Origin: Acanthosepion lycidas
Taxonomy: Eukaryota; Mollusca; Cephalopoda; Sepiida; Sepiidae
Direction of reading: 5' to 3'
Assembly (NCBI GenBank): GCA_963932145.1
Contig: OZ010600.1
Location: 55,286,220 to 55,350,219 of the forward strand
DNA: 64,000 bases
A program made the translations under genes and the position numbers. Positions 55,797 through 64,000 of the stretch are shown piece by piece (position 1 is the first letter of the stretch; the number at the start of each line of letters is the position of its first letter). Under the pieces are notes generated by a model. That model was not told where the DNA came from, did not search any database, and saw only the letters and a program-made list of their open reading frames with translations.

Positions 55797-55995
55797 TGTC
55801 GAGTAGCTGTCTACCAACACAGACGAGACTCTGCCCTTCGGCATAGCCTCGTCTGGGTTCCTCTCTGCCCGAAGGCAGAGAGTTCAACTAGCACAGCTCG
55901 AGACTAATCTCCAACTGCAGACCAACATACAGTATTTACTACTGTATTTATGTGAATGAGAAAATACCCATTATTGTTTGTAGGTATGATACAAC
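55797..55995 (-). repeat. Hairpin-rich repeat plus LINE-type 3' tail
   Basis: The minus strand has ctctctgccttcgggcagag, the gacgaggctatgcc/gggcagagtctcgtc hairpin, and upstream the catacctacaaacaataatg...cagtatttactac block that follows the LINE ORF at 5816-5880. No LINE ORF is recognisable here. Confidence 0.6.
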
Positions 55996-56065
55996 ATTAT
56001 TGAACTTGTATTCGGGATCAATCAAAAGGAGAAATACAACACTGACCAATATCCTTTTTCAATAT

Positions 56066-56375
56066 CTTTTTCCATAAGAAAATCCAGTAGATTCCGTTTA
56101 GAATTTGAAATATTGGACTTTCTGGATCCGAGCATGGTTTCCTTCGTTTTGGATTACTCGTAACAAATGTATTTTTATCACCAATGACGATATATTCCGT
56201 GTCTAGCAAAAGACGAAAAGACCTGACAGGTTTTCTTTTTTCCATAACAATAGGTTTATTCGATAGATTCTGTTTTGAAGCAGAAATGTTGAAAGTTGCC
56301 CTGGATCTAGTCACGATTTTCTTCATTAGGAATTCTTATAGTAAATATATTTTTCATCGCCATTGACTATTTTCT
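56066..56375. repeat. Diverged tandem duplication, period about 165 bp
   Basis: 56066-56210 and 56231-56375 share tttttccataa, agtagattc/gatagattctgtttt, ggatc-gagcatggttt/ctagtcacgattttc and a tttttcatcgccattga-like end. The second ORF frame is conserved only in part. Origin unknown. Confidence 0.55.
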
Positions 56376-57080
56376 GAGTAAAAAAAAAATAGAAATAAAA
56401 TGTTTTAAAACCTATCGCTGTTCGTTTCCCTGAGGTTATGTGGAACCCGTTTTTTAAACGTCTGATTTTTTTTCTCCTGGAGCTTATCAATTTCGTACAA
56501 GAGTTGACTGATTGCACAAACAATAATGAACTGAGTATAAAAAGAAAAGAATTCTACGATTTTACTAGCATATCGCATACTACAGCACTTGGAACTTTTA
56601 CATGAACCTATCCTATTATAATTGCGCATTTGTATCGCTCTTTGTTATCGCGACTCTTGCATCTTGTCAGTACTTAATAAATAATGGATAATTTTGGAAA
56701 AGACATTACTTGGTTTCAATGAGAAAACAAAAGAAGGAAGGAAGGAAGGAAGGAAGATACAAGGGGAGAGAGAATCAGATTAAGCTGATAAGAACACATA
56801 CTACACTTTGATTTCAGCGAAATCACCGAGAGCGATGGCGACCTCGATCAAATCGCCATTTTTCGGACGCATAGCGTTGAACGACTGAAACCGAGTAACG
56901 CAATCACCAACAATCTAATTATCATAAATTATATAAAATGACATTGCCTGCTGAAGTATTTTACAATTATTATTAAGACAAATGTTCGTAAGACGGGGAT
57001 TTGGATAGAAAGAAAAGAAAAATAAGGAAGGAAAGATAAAAAGATTTTAACGTCTCATGCTAATATCTCATAAATAATAG
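56376..57080. other. No recognisable gene
   Basis: AT-rich; a (ggaa)n patch near 56738-56756. Short ORFs without domains. Confidence 0.3.
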
Positions 57081-57082
57081 AC

Positions 57083-57880
57083 AACTAGCAGCATGGTCTG
57101 GCGTTGCCCGTGATTGATTCAAAAATCGTACGACTCATACAGCAATTGCTATCACTTGACTTAAAATGTTTTTGCCCTTCCTTGCCTTTAAAGGATTGCC
57201 CTTTGCCGTGCTGATATTGCTACATGCCTTACTTCTTGCCTATCTCACACTGAGAATTTTTTCTAAGCTCTATACTAAACATTAAATCTGTTACGAAAAA
57301 AGAACTAAACAAAATGAACACAAAACGATCAGCTTTAAAAAAAAAAGGACTCGTAACTGGAAAAACCGAATGAAAAAAAGAATGTTAACAACAAATACTT
57401 TTTCACACCCAACCCAGTTCTGCGGAATCAGAATCAACGTTGAGTTTAAGCAAGCGAATGAGCCAATTGGAGTAAAGTGCCATGCAGATTTAAATTTTTC
57501 CCACTTGTGACGAATGCAGCTATCGATTTTTTTTTTTTTTTGCATGCTATCATGCTAGTTAACATTCGTGTCAGTCAGCTGTTGGCCCTCACGCTGGCCA
57601 ATAGAATCTTTCTGCCTATTCGTGGCAGCCACCTATAGGCTCTCGCTGTGGCCAGTAGAAAATGGCCTTAAACTACATGAAAACTGCCGTAGAAGCGTGA
57701 AAAAATTGCTTATTTCCACTATCGATGGGAGTTGGGAAATGCATAGTCGGTCTTGGCCTTCCCGCTAACTTGGAGCATGTGCATGTAAATTTTGGTGCAA
57801 ATCCGTGGAAAATTGCGGCCGTGCATTCCTTACACACACACGCACGCACACACATCCTGCCTTTTATAGATAGAGATTCC
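57083..57880 (+). repeat. Interspersed repeat with ggcgttgcccgtg head
   Basis: Head ctagcagcatggtctggcgt resembles 54152; the end aaattttggtgcaaatccgt...cacacacacacat-ctgccttttatagatag resembles the 54.5-54.8 kb tails. Internal sequence unassigned. Confidence 0.4.
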
Positions 57881-57899
57881 GTTTTGATGGCATGGAAAG

Positions 57900-58735
57900 A
57901 GGGGAAAAGACACTAATTGATTTCAGTGAGAAAATGAAAGAAAGACAGAAAGAAAGAAACGAAAATAGAACTTTTTAACGTCTGCTTCAGTAGAATGTAA
58001 GAAGTTATCAATTTCAAATCTTTTTTTATTTGTATCCCCTTACTTCGTAAAATAACGATCAGCAATCATATTTATGATTGTCATTGCAATCTTCTGTTAA
58101 AGTTGTTAAGCTCAAATATTGTTTTGTGGGATAGGGGAAGTTCTACGGATATTTTATTGCCGTAGGACTCACAATGAGTTCATTCAATCATTAGCTGAAG
58201 AATTAAGATTCAGCAGAAAATTCAAATAGGAAAACCCTGAAATTATTCGCGGGTCTTTATAGTAAATATAATTACGTTAAACTCAGTTAAGTCTTATTCA
58301 TTAGTATCAAGTGTTAGCTATTAATAATCCTTCGAAAGGGCTGGGCAAATCCCTGTAAAATTAGTTCTTTGATTTCAGACTAAATGATTTTTTTCCTTTT
58401 TTTTTTTTTTTTCTTTTGAAAAGTAGCAACAGTTTTGAGCGTCATGTCAGCGGTCATGCATGGTTGGGTTAGTTAAGTTAATGGCACATCAATCGACTTA
58501 TTCTGAACCCGATGAAAGCGCAAAGTATGGAATGAATACACGCGCACAAAATTCTACTATAAGATATACAGAATAATATGATATATAAAGTCTATATATC
58601 AGCCTAAACGTGGATAATTGAATGACAAATGGAAAACATCCGATATAATGCGTTTCGTCCTTCTTCAAATCTTGTATTTATTTAGTATTCGCTGCTTTGA
58701 CAAGCAGTATTTAGCTTGTAATTCGAAATGTAAGT
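57900..58735. other. Mostly unassigned; short repeat traces
   Basis: A repeat A-like head (aatggcacatcaatcgactt) near 58480, and gcgtttcgtccttcttcaaa near 58650, whose reverse complement resembles a degenerate hammerhead core. Poly-T near 58395. Confidence 0.3.
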
Positions 58736-58737
58736 AA

Positions 58738-58772
<35 letters not shown>

Positions 58773-58874
58773 TTAGGTTGTTGCAAAAATAATGACGTAA
58801 TAATGTCGTTTTTTGACGTATTTTTTAACGTCAAAAAACGACATTATTACGTCATTATTTTTGCACCAACCTAA
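58773..58874. mobile_element. Mariner-type palindromic MITE
   Basis: 102 bp, TA on both sides, ttaggttgttgcaaaaataa end (one base off consensus). Confidence 0.92.
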
Positions 58875-58970
58875 TAGATCTGTCTATATTTCTGAGATGC
58901 GGTATTATGTACACTATTTATATTATTCGGACTATTGTCCTCATCTTTCTTGCCATATTTATCACAACTA

Positions 58971-59009
<39 letters not shown>

Positions 59010-59111
59010 TTAGGTTGGTGCAAAAATAATGACGTAGTAATGTCGTTTTTTGACGTATTTTTTAACGTCAAAAAACGACATTATTACGTCATTATTTTTG
59101 CACCAACCTAA
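59010..59111. mobile_element. Mariner-type palindromic MITE
   Basis: 102 bp, TA on both sides, TTAGGTTGGTGCAAAAATA ends; nearly identical to the copy 237 bp upstream, as expected if the pair arose by tandem duplication. Confidence 0.92.
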
Positions 59112-59215
59112 TAGATCTGTCTATATTTCTGAGATGCGGTATTATGTACACTACTTACATTATTCGGACTACTGTCCTCATCTTTCTTGCCATATTTATC
59201 ACAACTAATAGATAA

Positions 59216-59253
<38 letters not shown>

Positions 59254-59283
59254 CTGTCTATATTTCTGAGATGAGGTATTAGG

Positions 59284-60147
59284 TACGCTATTTATATTTT
59301 TCGGTCTATTCCCCTCATCTGTGTTGCCATATTTATCACAACGTTGGAATGTCGAACTGAATATCGGTTGGAATATCAAACTGAACCCTTTATTTCACTG
59401 GGGTAGACTGTTCTAGTTCCACGTGCCATGTCTAATGGATATCACTTATCAGTTATCTCCTGTTAATTCCCCTCTCCAAGTTCTCCACCGCCTTAACCAG
59501 GTATTGAACTCACACTCTTTGGCTCCTGCCACTGGATCTAATTAAAGCCATTATCCACTGTGCCATGTGTCCTTGTGTAAGAATTTGTGGGAATTATAAA
59601 CCTTATGTCTTCAGCAACCATTTTTTACCAATTCTTATATTTCAATTTTTTGCTGTTATCATTACATGTTTTTACCAGAGCTCATATTACAATTTTCGTT
59701 GTTATCATTGCTTTTCTCTGACACTCCTTATTACTGGTTCCCATATTGTATTTATTTCTATGCTTGGTCGGCTCAGGAGATTTTTGTGGTTTAGCATATG
59801 TGCTGATTCCTTAAGTTTACCAATTTTCCAATGGTGTTCCTTGTCTATGATCTCAACCTGATCCCACAGAGGGCGGTGATCTCCCTTTTCTTTCCATATG
59901 TGGTCAGCCACGCCTGATTTTTCCACTTCCTCTCGTGTTACAGCTTTTTATATTAACAAGAGATAACTGATAACTGACATCTATTAGACTTGGCACATGT
60001 AACTAGAACAGTCTGCCCCAGCGAGCAAAATAAAGGGTAGTTCGACATTCCAATCACCTGAAGAAGGCTGTAGCCTACAACGGCCGAAACGTAGTGATAA
60101 ATATGGCAACAAAGATGAGGATGATAGTCCGAACAATGTAAATAGTG

Positions 60148-60149
<2 letters not shown>
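59284..60149. mobile_element. Foldback element (repeat B, long form) with tRNA-like core
   Basis: Arms of roughly 170-200 bp are inverted: tacgctatttat..tcggtctattcccctcatct at left, gatgaggatgatagtccgaa..atagtgta at right, continuing through gacattccaatcacct / ggaatgtcgaactgaa and agactgttctagtt. Inside, minus strand near 59505-59575, are a box-A-like tggcacagtggataatgg and a box-B-like gagttcaatacc. Right flank (GATA)n, left flank a GATA-rich unit. No transposase ORF. Confidence 0.7.
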
Positions 60150-60201
<52 letters not shown>

Positions 60202-60212
60202 TGGACTGACTG

Positions 60213-60281
<69 letters not shown>

Positions 60282-60292
60282 TGGACTGACTG

Positions 60293-60329
<37 letters not shown>

Positions 60330-60372
60330 TGGAGAGACTGAGATAGATAGATAGATAGATAGATAGATATTA
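60150..60372 (+). repeat. (GATA)n array with gatatggactgactga spacers
   Basis: Four GATA runs separated by an atggactgactgag-type spacer, directly at the end of the foldback element. Confidence 0.95.
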
Positions 60373-61440
60373 ATGATGAATTTTGAAAAAGAGATGGAAG
60401 ATGAAACATACATGTTTTTTAAGCCCGAATGTAATTTAATATATTTATTTGTAAAAAAAATAACGTATAGTCTATTAGTTATTAGAAGTAGGAACAATAC
60501 TTTAAATTTGTAAGAATAGCTTTTAAATATTAAAAATACGACTAAGCCATATTCTGAAGACCGTTTTAAGAAATCTTTGTGTATAAAATTACAAATTAAG
60601 CGGCTAAATAAAAAAAGCCCAAAACTTTTTATCATCGAAAAACCCAGACAACACGCGAAGAAAACGGATGTCATTGTTTGTAAGAAGGCACCTCTACCCC
60701 ACCGTAACCTAAACTGATTTTAAAGGTAACTTATATTTGATACATAAGTTGTCTAGGGAAATTAAAACCCAACCACCCTTTATCAAAATGATTGGATTTT
60801 TCTGTAACCATAACAACTTAAAATATTAAGATTGCGTGTACTTATAAATGAAGTAAATTTCTTAAAAAGTTATTCCAAAAATCGCTAGAGAATGGAACGG
60901 AGCTATGGTTTTAAAATTTAATTTTATAATTAAATTGAAAAATTTTAAGTTTTTGTTTTGAAACATGGTAATTCCTGTGTAGCGATAGAACCATGTATTT
61001 TAAAAAGAAAATTATTTAAAAAATAAAGATAGATAGATATGGAGGAACTGATAGATGGAAACAGACTCGTTAAAGGTGTGATACTTTCAGTCACACTGAA
61101 GTCTTCATTTCTATGTCACCCTCTTTAAACGCAGTTTCCATTTAGGACCTGGATGATCACGACCTCTCTATAGGTTCCTTTTCTTTATAAATCTTTGTAT
61201 TCCCGTGCATTTGTTGGTAAAGATAATGCAGTGGTTTCCCGTCTATTTTTTGTTTTGTTTTTGTTTTTTGCTTTTTTTTTTCGCTTTTTCTGTCGCATTT
61301 TCCATTCTACCCTGGAGGGCAAGAGATGAATTCGTGCCAATTCCCAATGGCTATTTGTACGAAGGTCAACACCATCGGGCAGAATTTTAACTCAACCCGT
61401 CTATTCTACTTTTCGTGTCGATAACCACCGACGTCATGCA
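60373..61440. other. AT-rich unique stretch, no gene recognised
   Basis: No domain-bearing ORF. The ORF at 61205-61390 is short with a hydrophobic Phe-rich start and no recognisable family. Confidence 0.3.
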
Positions 61441-61445
61441 TGTTA

Positions 61446-61547
61446 TTAGGTTGGTGCAAAAATAATGACGCAATAATGTCGTTTTTTGACGTTAAAAAAT
61501 ACGTCAAAAAACGACATTATTACGTCATTATTTTTGCACCAACCTAA
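61446..61547. mobile_element. Mariner-type palindromic MITE
   Basis: 102 bp, TA duplication, both TTAGGTTGGTGCAAAAATA ends intact. Confidence 0.93.
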
Positions 61548-61569
61548 TAACACTCTTTGTCTGTGTCTT

Positions 61570-61571
<2 letters not shown>

Positions 61572-61605
<34 letters not shown>

Positions 61606-61606
61606 A
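61572..61606 (+). repeat. (CTAT)n microsatellite
   Basis: tatc repeats about 35 bp. Confidence 0.95.
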
Positions 61607-61611
61607 TAAAT

Positions 61612-62242
61612 TCAAATGTCAGTGTGTCACTGTGTCACACTTTTTCAATTAAAGGGACACAACTCTCTAACTTTCATGTTACAGAAATTTGGGATTCCCA
61701 AGTATTCATTACTGTGATTGTTTTCGGCGATTTTTTTACTTGATTTTTTGCGCCAATTTTTTTTTTTTTTTTTTTTTTGTACAATAACAATTTTTATATC
61801 TTGGAAATAAGTTTGAGAATAATCAAAACTGGAAATGGAAACTAAAGGCCTAATTGCATCAAATTGTCTTTAAATTAAATGGCGGCATAAGAATTTTCGT
61901 TGAACTTTTAAAAGGTAAGCTTTAATATTAATGCAATGCTTAAATGCAGCGATCAGTTTTGTTTTGTTTTGTTTTGTTTGTTTTTTCTGTGGTTTATTGT
62001 TGCCTATCGGATACGGCAGGATTATGCCTCGCAAAAAGAAATCTCCGCCAACAGAGGAAAAGATTGCAGTCAAAAGAGCCAAGCTATTGCAAGAAAAAGA
62101 AAGTCCCCGGGCAAATGAAAGCCCGGATCAAACGTCAGCAAGGAGAGCATCCAATGCTGATAATATGAAAAAATTTAGGAATACTCAAACTCCTGAACAA
62201 GCCGAAGTCCCAATCAAGAGCACTTCTCAGGAGCTAACTTAA
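61612..62242 (+). mobile_element. Helitron-like element, 5' end
   Basis: Non-coding leader (gtcacactttttcaattaaa; poly-T; gtacaataacaattttta) shared with 41045-41545, then the start of a Helitron-type protein. The rest (Rep/helicase) is absent; the 3' boundary is not recognised. Confidence 0.6.
62024..62242 (+). CDS. Helitron-associated protein, N-terminal fragment
   Basis: 72 codons: MPRKKKSPPTEEKIAVKRAK, LQEKESPRANESPDQTSARR, NADNMKKFRNTQTPEQAEV. The very basic start and repeated ESPDQ/TPEQAE-plus-Arg units are typical of the N-terminal region of animal Helitron polyproteins, ahead of the Rep and helicase domains. Start chosen at the ATG after ggatacggcaggatt; stop TAA after SQELT. No Rep HUH motif or helicase follows, so this is a remnant. 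It could be mistaken for a small nuclear protein gene. Confidence 0.5.
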   Translation: MPRKKKSPPTEEKIAVKRAKLLQEKESPRANESPDQTSARRASNADNMKKFRNTQTPEQAEVPIKSTSQELT

Positions 62243-62397
62243 TTGCTAGAAGGATAATAATCCAAAGAGAGCTCAATGTAAGAACAGAGCAATAAAATAA
62301 TGAATACAGAATCCTTAAAAATCCATCTGGTTATAATATAGTTCGTGGACTTTACATCCATAACGTGTACACACATAAACGTATAATATATAAACAG

Positions 62398-62399
<2 letters not shown>

Positions 62400-62445
<46 letters not shown>
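62400..62445 (+). repeat. (TA)n microsatellite
   Basis: Pure ta repeats at the left edge of a hairpin element. Confidence 0.95.
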
Positions 62446-62449
<4 letters not shown>

Positions 62450-62836
62450 AAAGGTGCAATTAATTTACAAATTCATGAATTATTCATACATAAAACAAAT
62501 ACAAAGGTTAATGATTAAATGGTGAGAAATCCATCTTCGCGAACAATTCAATAATATACAAAAACCCCGAATCTGTTTATGAATGAAAAGATCCTGTTTT
62601 ATAAATTTCCGTTGCATTAGATCTTTTTATTTTACAAGCTTTCGTCTGTTCCTACAGACATCCTCAGGTATGAAATAGATTGTGTTCTTGTTTTTACTCT
62701 CAGTAATTTATAAAACAGGATCTTTTCATTCATAAACAGATTCGGGGTTTTTGTATATTATTGAATTGTTCGCGAAGATGGATTTCTCGCCATTTAATCA
62801 TTAACCTTTGTATTTGTTTTATGTATGAATAATTCA

Positions 62837-62842
<6 letters not shown>
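62446..62842. mobile_element. Large hairpin element between (TA)n tracts
   Basis: Nearly perfect arms of about 138 bp: 62470-62607 (caaattcatgaattattcat ... gatcctgttttataaattt) pairs with 62705-62842. The loop of about 97 nt contains ctttcgtctgttcctacaga then catcctcagg; its reverse complement has a hammerhead-like layout (CTGAGGA, GTCTG/CAGAC stem, GAAA). No ORF. Confidence 0.85.

Positions 62843-62903
<61 letters not shown>
62840..62903 (+). repeat. (TA)n microsatellite
   Basis: Pure ta repeats at the right edge of the hairpin element. Confidence 0.95.
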
Positions 62904-62907
<4 letters not shown>

Positions 62908-63216
62908 GACAATAGGAAAATTTGGAATTTTATGAATAGATGTGTACGAATGTATATTTATCTGCGTGTATTTACATTTTTGTAAGAATACAATAACGAA
63001 CATGTTTATATCTACGTAGATATTATAAATAAATATTTTATATAGATCTTTGTATAGCTATATAAATGTGAATGTTTATAATATATTTGTATATGTGGAT
63101 ATATCATTGATATTTGTGTGTACATCTGTATTATTATATTTATCAGAAATGGTGAAGGCTAAATAAAATGGAAACATTAAATTTATAAATGCTTCCTATT
63201 TGTTTCATTTCTTGTC

Positions 63217-63220
<4 letters not shown>
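62904..63220. other. AT-rich, no feature recognised
   Basis: No ORF of note. Confidence 0.3.

Positions 63221-63275
<55 letters not shown>
63221..63275 (+). repeat. (TA)n microsatellite
   Basis: ta repeats directly before a MITE. Confidence 0.95.
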
Positions 63276-63279
<4 letters not shown>

Positions 63280-63389
63280 GTTGGTGCAGAAATAATGACA
63301 TAATAATGTCGTCTTTTGACGTATTTTTTAACGTCAAAAAACGACATTATTACGTCATTATACGTCATTATTACGTCATTATTACGTCA
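63276..63389. mobile_element. Mariner-type MITE with a degenerate right end
   Basis: Left end TTAGGTTGGTGCAGAAATA intact; palindromic core present. The right terminal repeat is replaced by tandem acgtcattatt units running into (TA)n. Confidence 0.85.
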
Positions 63390-63597
63390 TATATATATAT
63401 ATAACCATTATAAAATCTAGAGAACGAAGTCTGAAAGCATCTGTGACTCTGTGTTGTCTTATTTAGCGGGTCTATTTAGTGCTCAATATTGGCGTAATGC
63501 ACGGCAGTACGAATATTTGCTGTTTCGCGTCGTTGTCAGCGCCATTCGTGATTAAAAACTAAAATTTATTTGTTTGTAAGCTTAAAATAGATACACA

Positions 63598-63710
63598 TTG
63601 AGGTCACCAGCCTGCGGCGATAATCGGCTTTATGCTTCAAAGACTGTCACAATTACGTTTAAGCATGAATCAGACTGTCACCTTTGGGTGTTCACCTCAG
63701 TGTACACATT
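63598..63710. mobile_element. Hairpin element, family H (fragment)
   Basis: gaggtcaccagcctgcggcg-type left and cctttgggtgttcacctc right arms; inner tttatgcttcaaagactgtc / gtttaagcatgaatcagac. Related to 39655-39790. Confidence 0.45.
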
Positions 63711-63776
63711 TATACTGACATACGATATTGTGCACTTGAACCCATAAATATAGCAAACTTAAAACTATATTTTTAT

Positions 63777-63801
63777 CACACACACACACACACAAACACA
63801 A

Positions 63802-63845
<44 letters not shown>
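63777..63845 (+). repeat. (CA)n(TA)n microsatellite
   Basis: cacaca run then tatata run. Confidence 0.95.
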
Positions 63846-63848
<3 letters not shown>

Positions 63849-63993
63849 TCGATTTTATAATTAAAATATAATTGCCGGACTTTGTCCATATTGTGTGACG
63901 TCTTTTGTTTACAATTGGATACACACTAAGCAAATATGAATGTACGTGAGAAAATCATGGAAAATTGTAGTTTAAGGTCAGCAAAATCGACCT
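63846..63993. repeat. Possible short inverted-repeat element
   Basis: aggtcgatttt at 63846 and aaaatcgacct at 63983 are inverted; the remainder is unassigned and close to the window end. Confidence 0.3.
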
Positions 63994-64000
63994 TCCTAAT

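Larger units (their letters stand above)
58738..59345. repeat. Three tandem (GATA)n-plus-spacer units, two with a MITE
   Basis: A 92-bp spacer (gatctgtctatatttctgag ... catatttatcacaac) starts at 58877, 59114 and 59251, each after (GATA)n. Units 1 and 2 hold a MITE between the GATA run and the spacer; unit 3 joins them directly. Spacer 3 is more diverged and continues into the foldback element. Confidence 0.9.

Overview
The window is animal genomic DNA that is almost entirely repeats. I find no convincing host gene, no functional rRNA or tRNA gene and no CRISPR array. AT-rich sequence, very abundant (GATA)n/(TA)n/(CT)n microsatellites, several non-LTR (LINE) families, mariner-type palindromic MITEs, Helitron remnants, 5S- and tRNA-derived SINEs and Ty3/gypsy elements fit a mollusc, most likely a cephalopod such as an octopus. 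That assignment is inference from repeat content, not from a marker gene.

Layout. 0-7 kb: RTE-type and CR1-type LINE fragments, a trimer of a hairpin-rich repeat (1.0-1.8 kb) that also occurs downstream of a LINE ORF (5.6-6.5 kb), a tRNA-like SINE head and a GATA array. 7-9.4 kb: a hairpin element between (TA)n tracts, a 15-unit composite CTAT array and a mariner MITE. 9.4-14.6 kb: a rearranged Ty3/gypsy element on the minus strand with 4-bp target duplications, inserted in a GATA array whose uninterrupted paralogue lies at 3.9-4.45 kb. 15-22 kb: microsatellites, a long purine tract, LINE pieces, a pogo-type MITE and a mariner remnant. 22.2-24.3 kb: a solo LTR of the same gypsy family, inserted in a LINE with a CATA target duplication.

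27.1-39.5 kb is a tandem segmental duplication (5.34 kb and 7.0 kb copies, breakpoint inside a MITE). Each copy holds a LINE in which a 35-codon (105-bp) piece of the reverse transcriptase gene has become a satellite of about 14 units in copy 1 and about 30 in copy 2. Copy 2 alone also carries a long palindrome where copy 1 has only an imperfect one.

39.6-47.3 kb: hairpin elements between (TA)n tracts, a Helitron-like end, a 2.1-kb minisatellite of 37-bp units (with an 11-unit higher-order repeat and a LINE inserted with an 11-bp target duplication), further LINE pieces and a 5S-rRNA-derived SINE. 47.36-52.81 kb: a second Ty3/gypsy element, with both LTRs, a CTATG target duplication, a tRNA-Ser-like primer binding site and recognisable gag, protease, RT/RNase H and integrase, broken by frameshifts and a lost catalytic Glu. 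53-64 kb: more LINE, SINE and mariner remnants, mariner MITEs (including a tandem duplication with filled and empty sites), a foldback element with an embedded tRNA-like sequence, a Helitron protein start and (TA)n-bounded hairpins.

The main interest is in how the repeats are changing: coding sequence turned into satellite, a palindrome that looks copied from its own arm, LTR-end/primer-site modules multiplied in two unrelated gypsy elements, and hairpin elements whose ends run into microsatellites.
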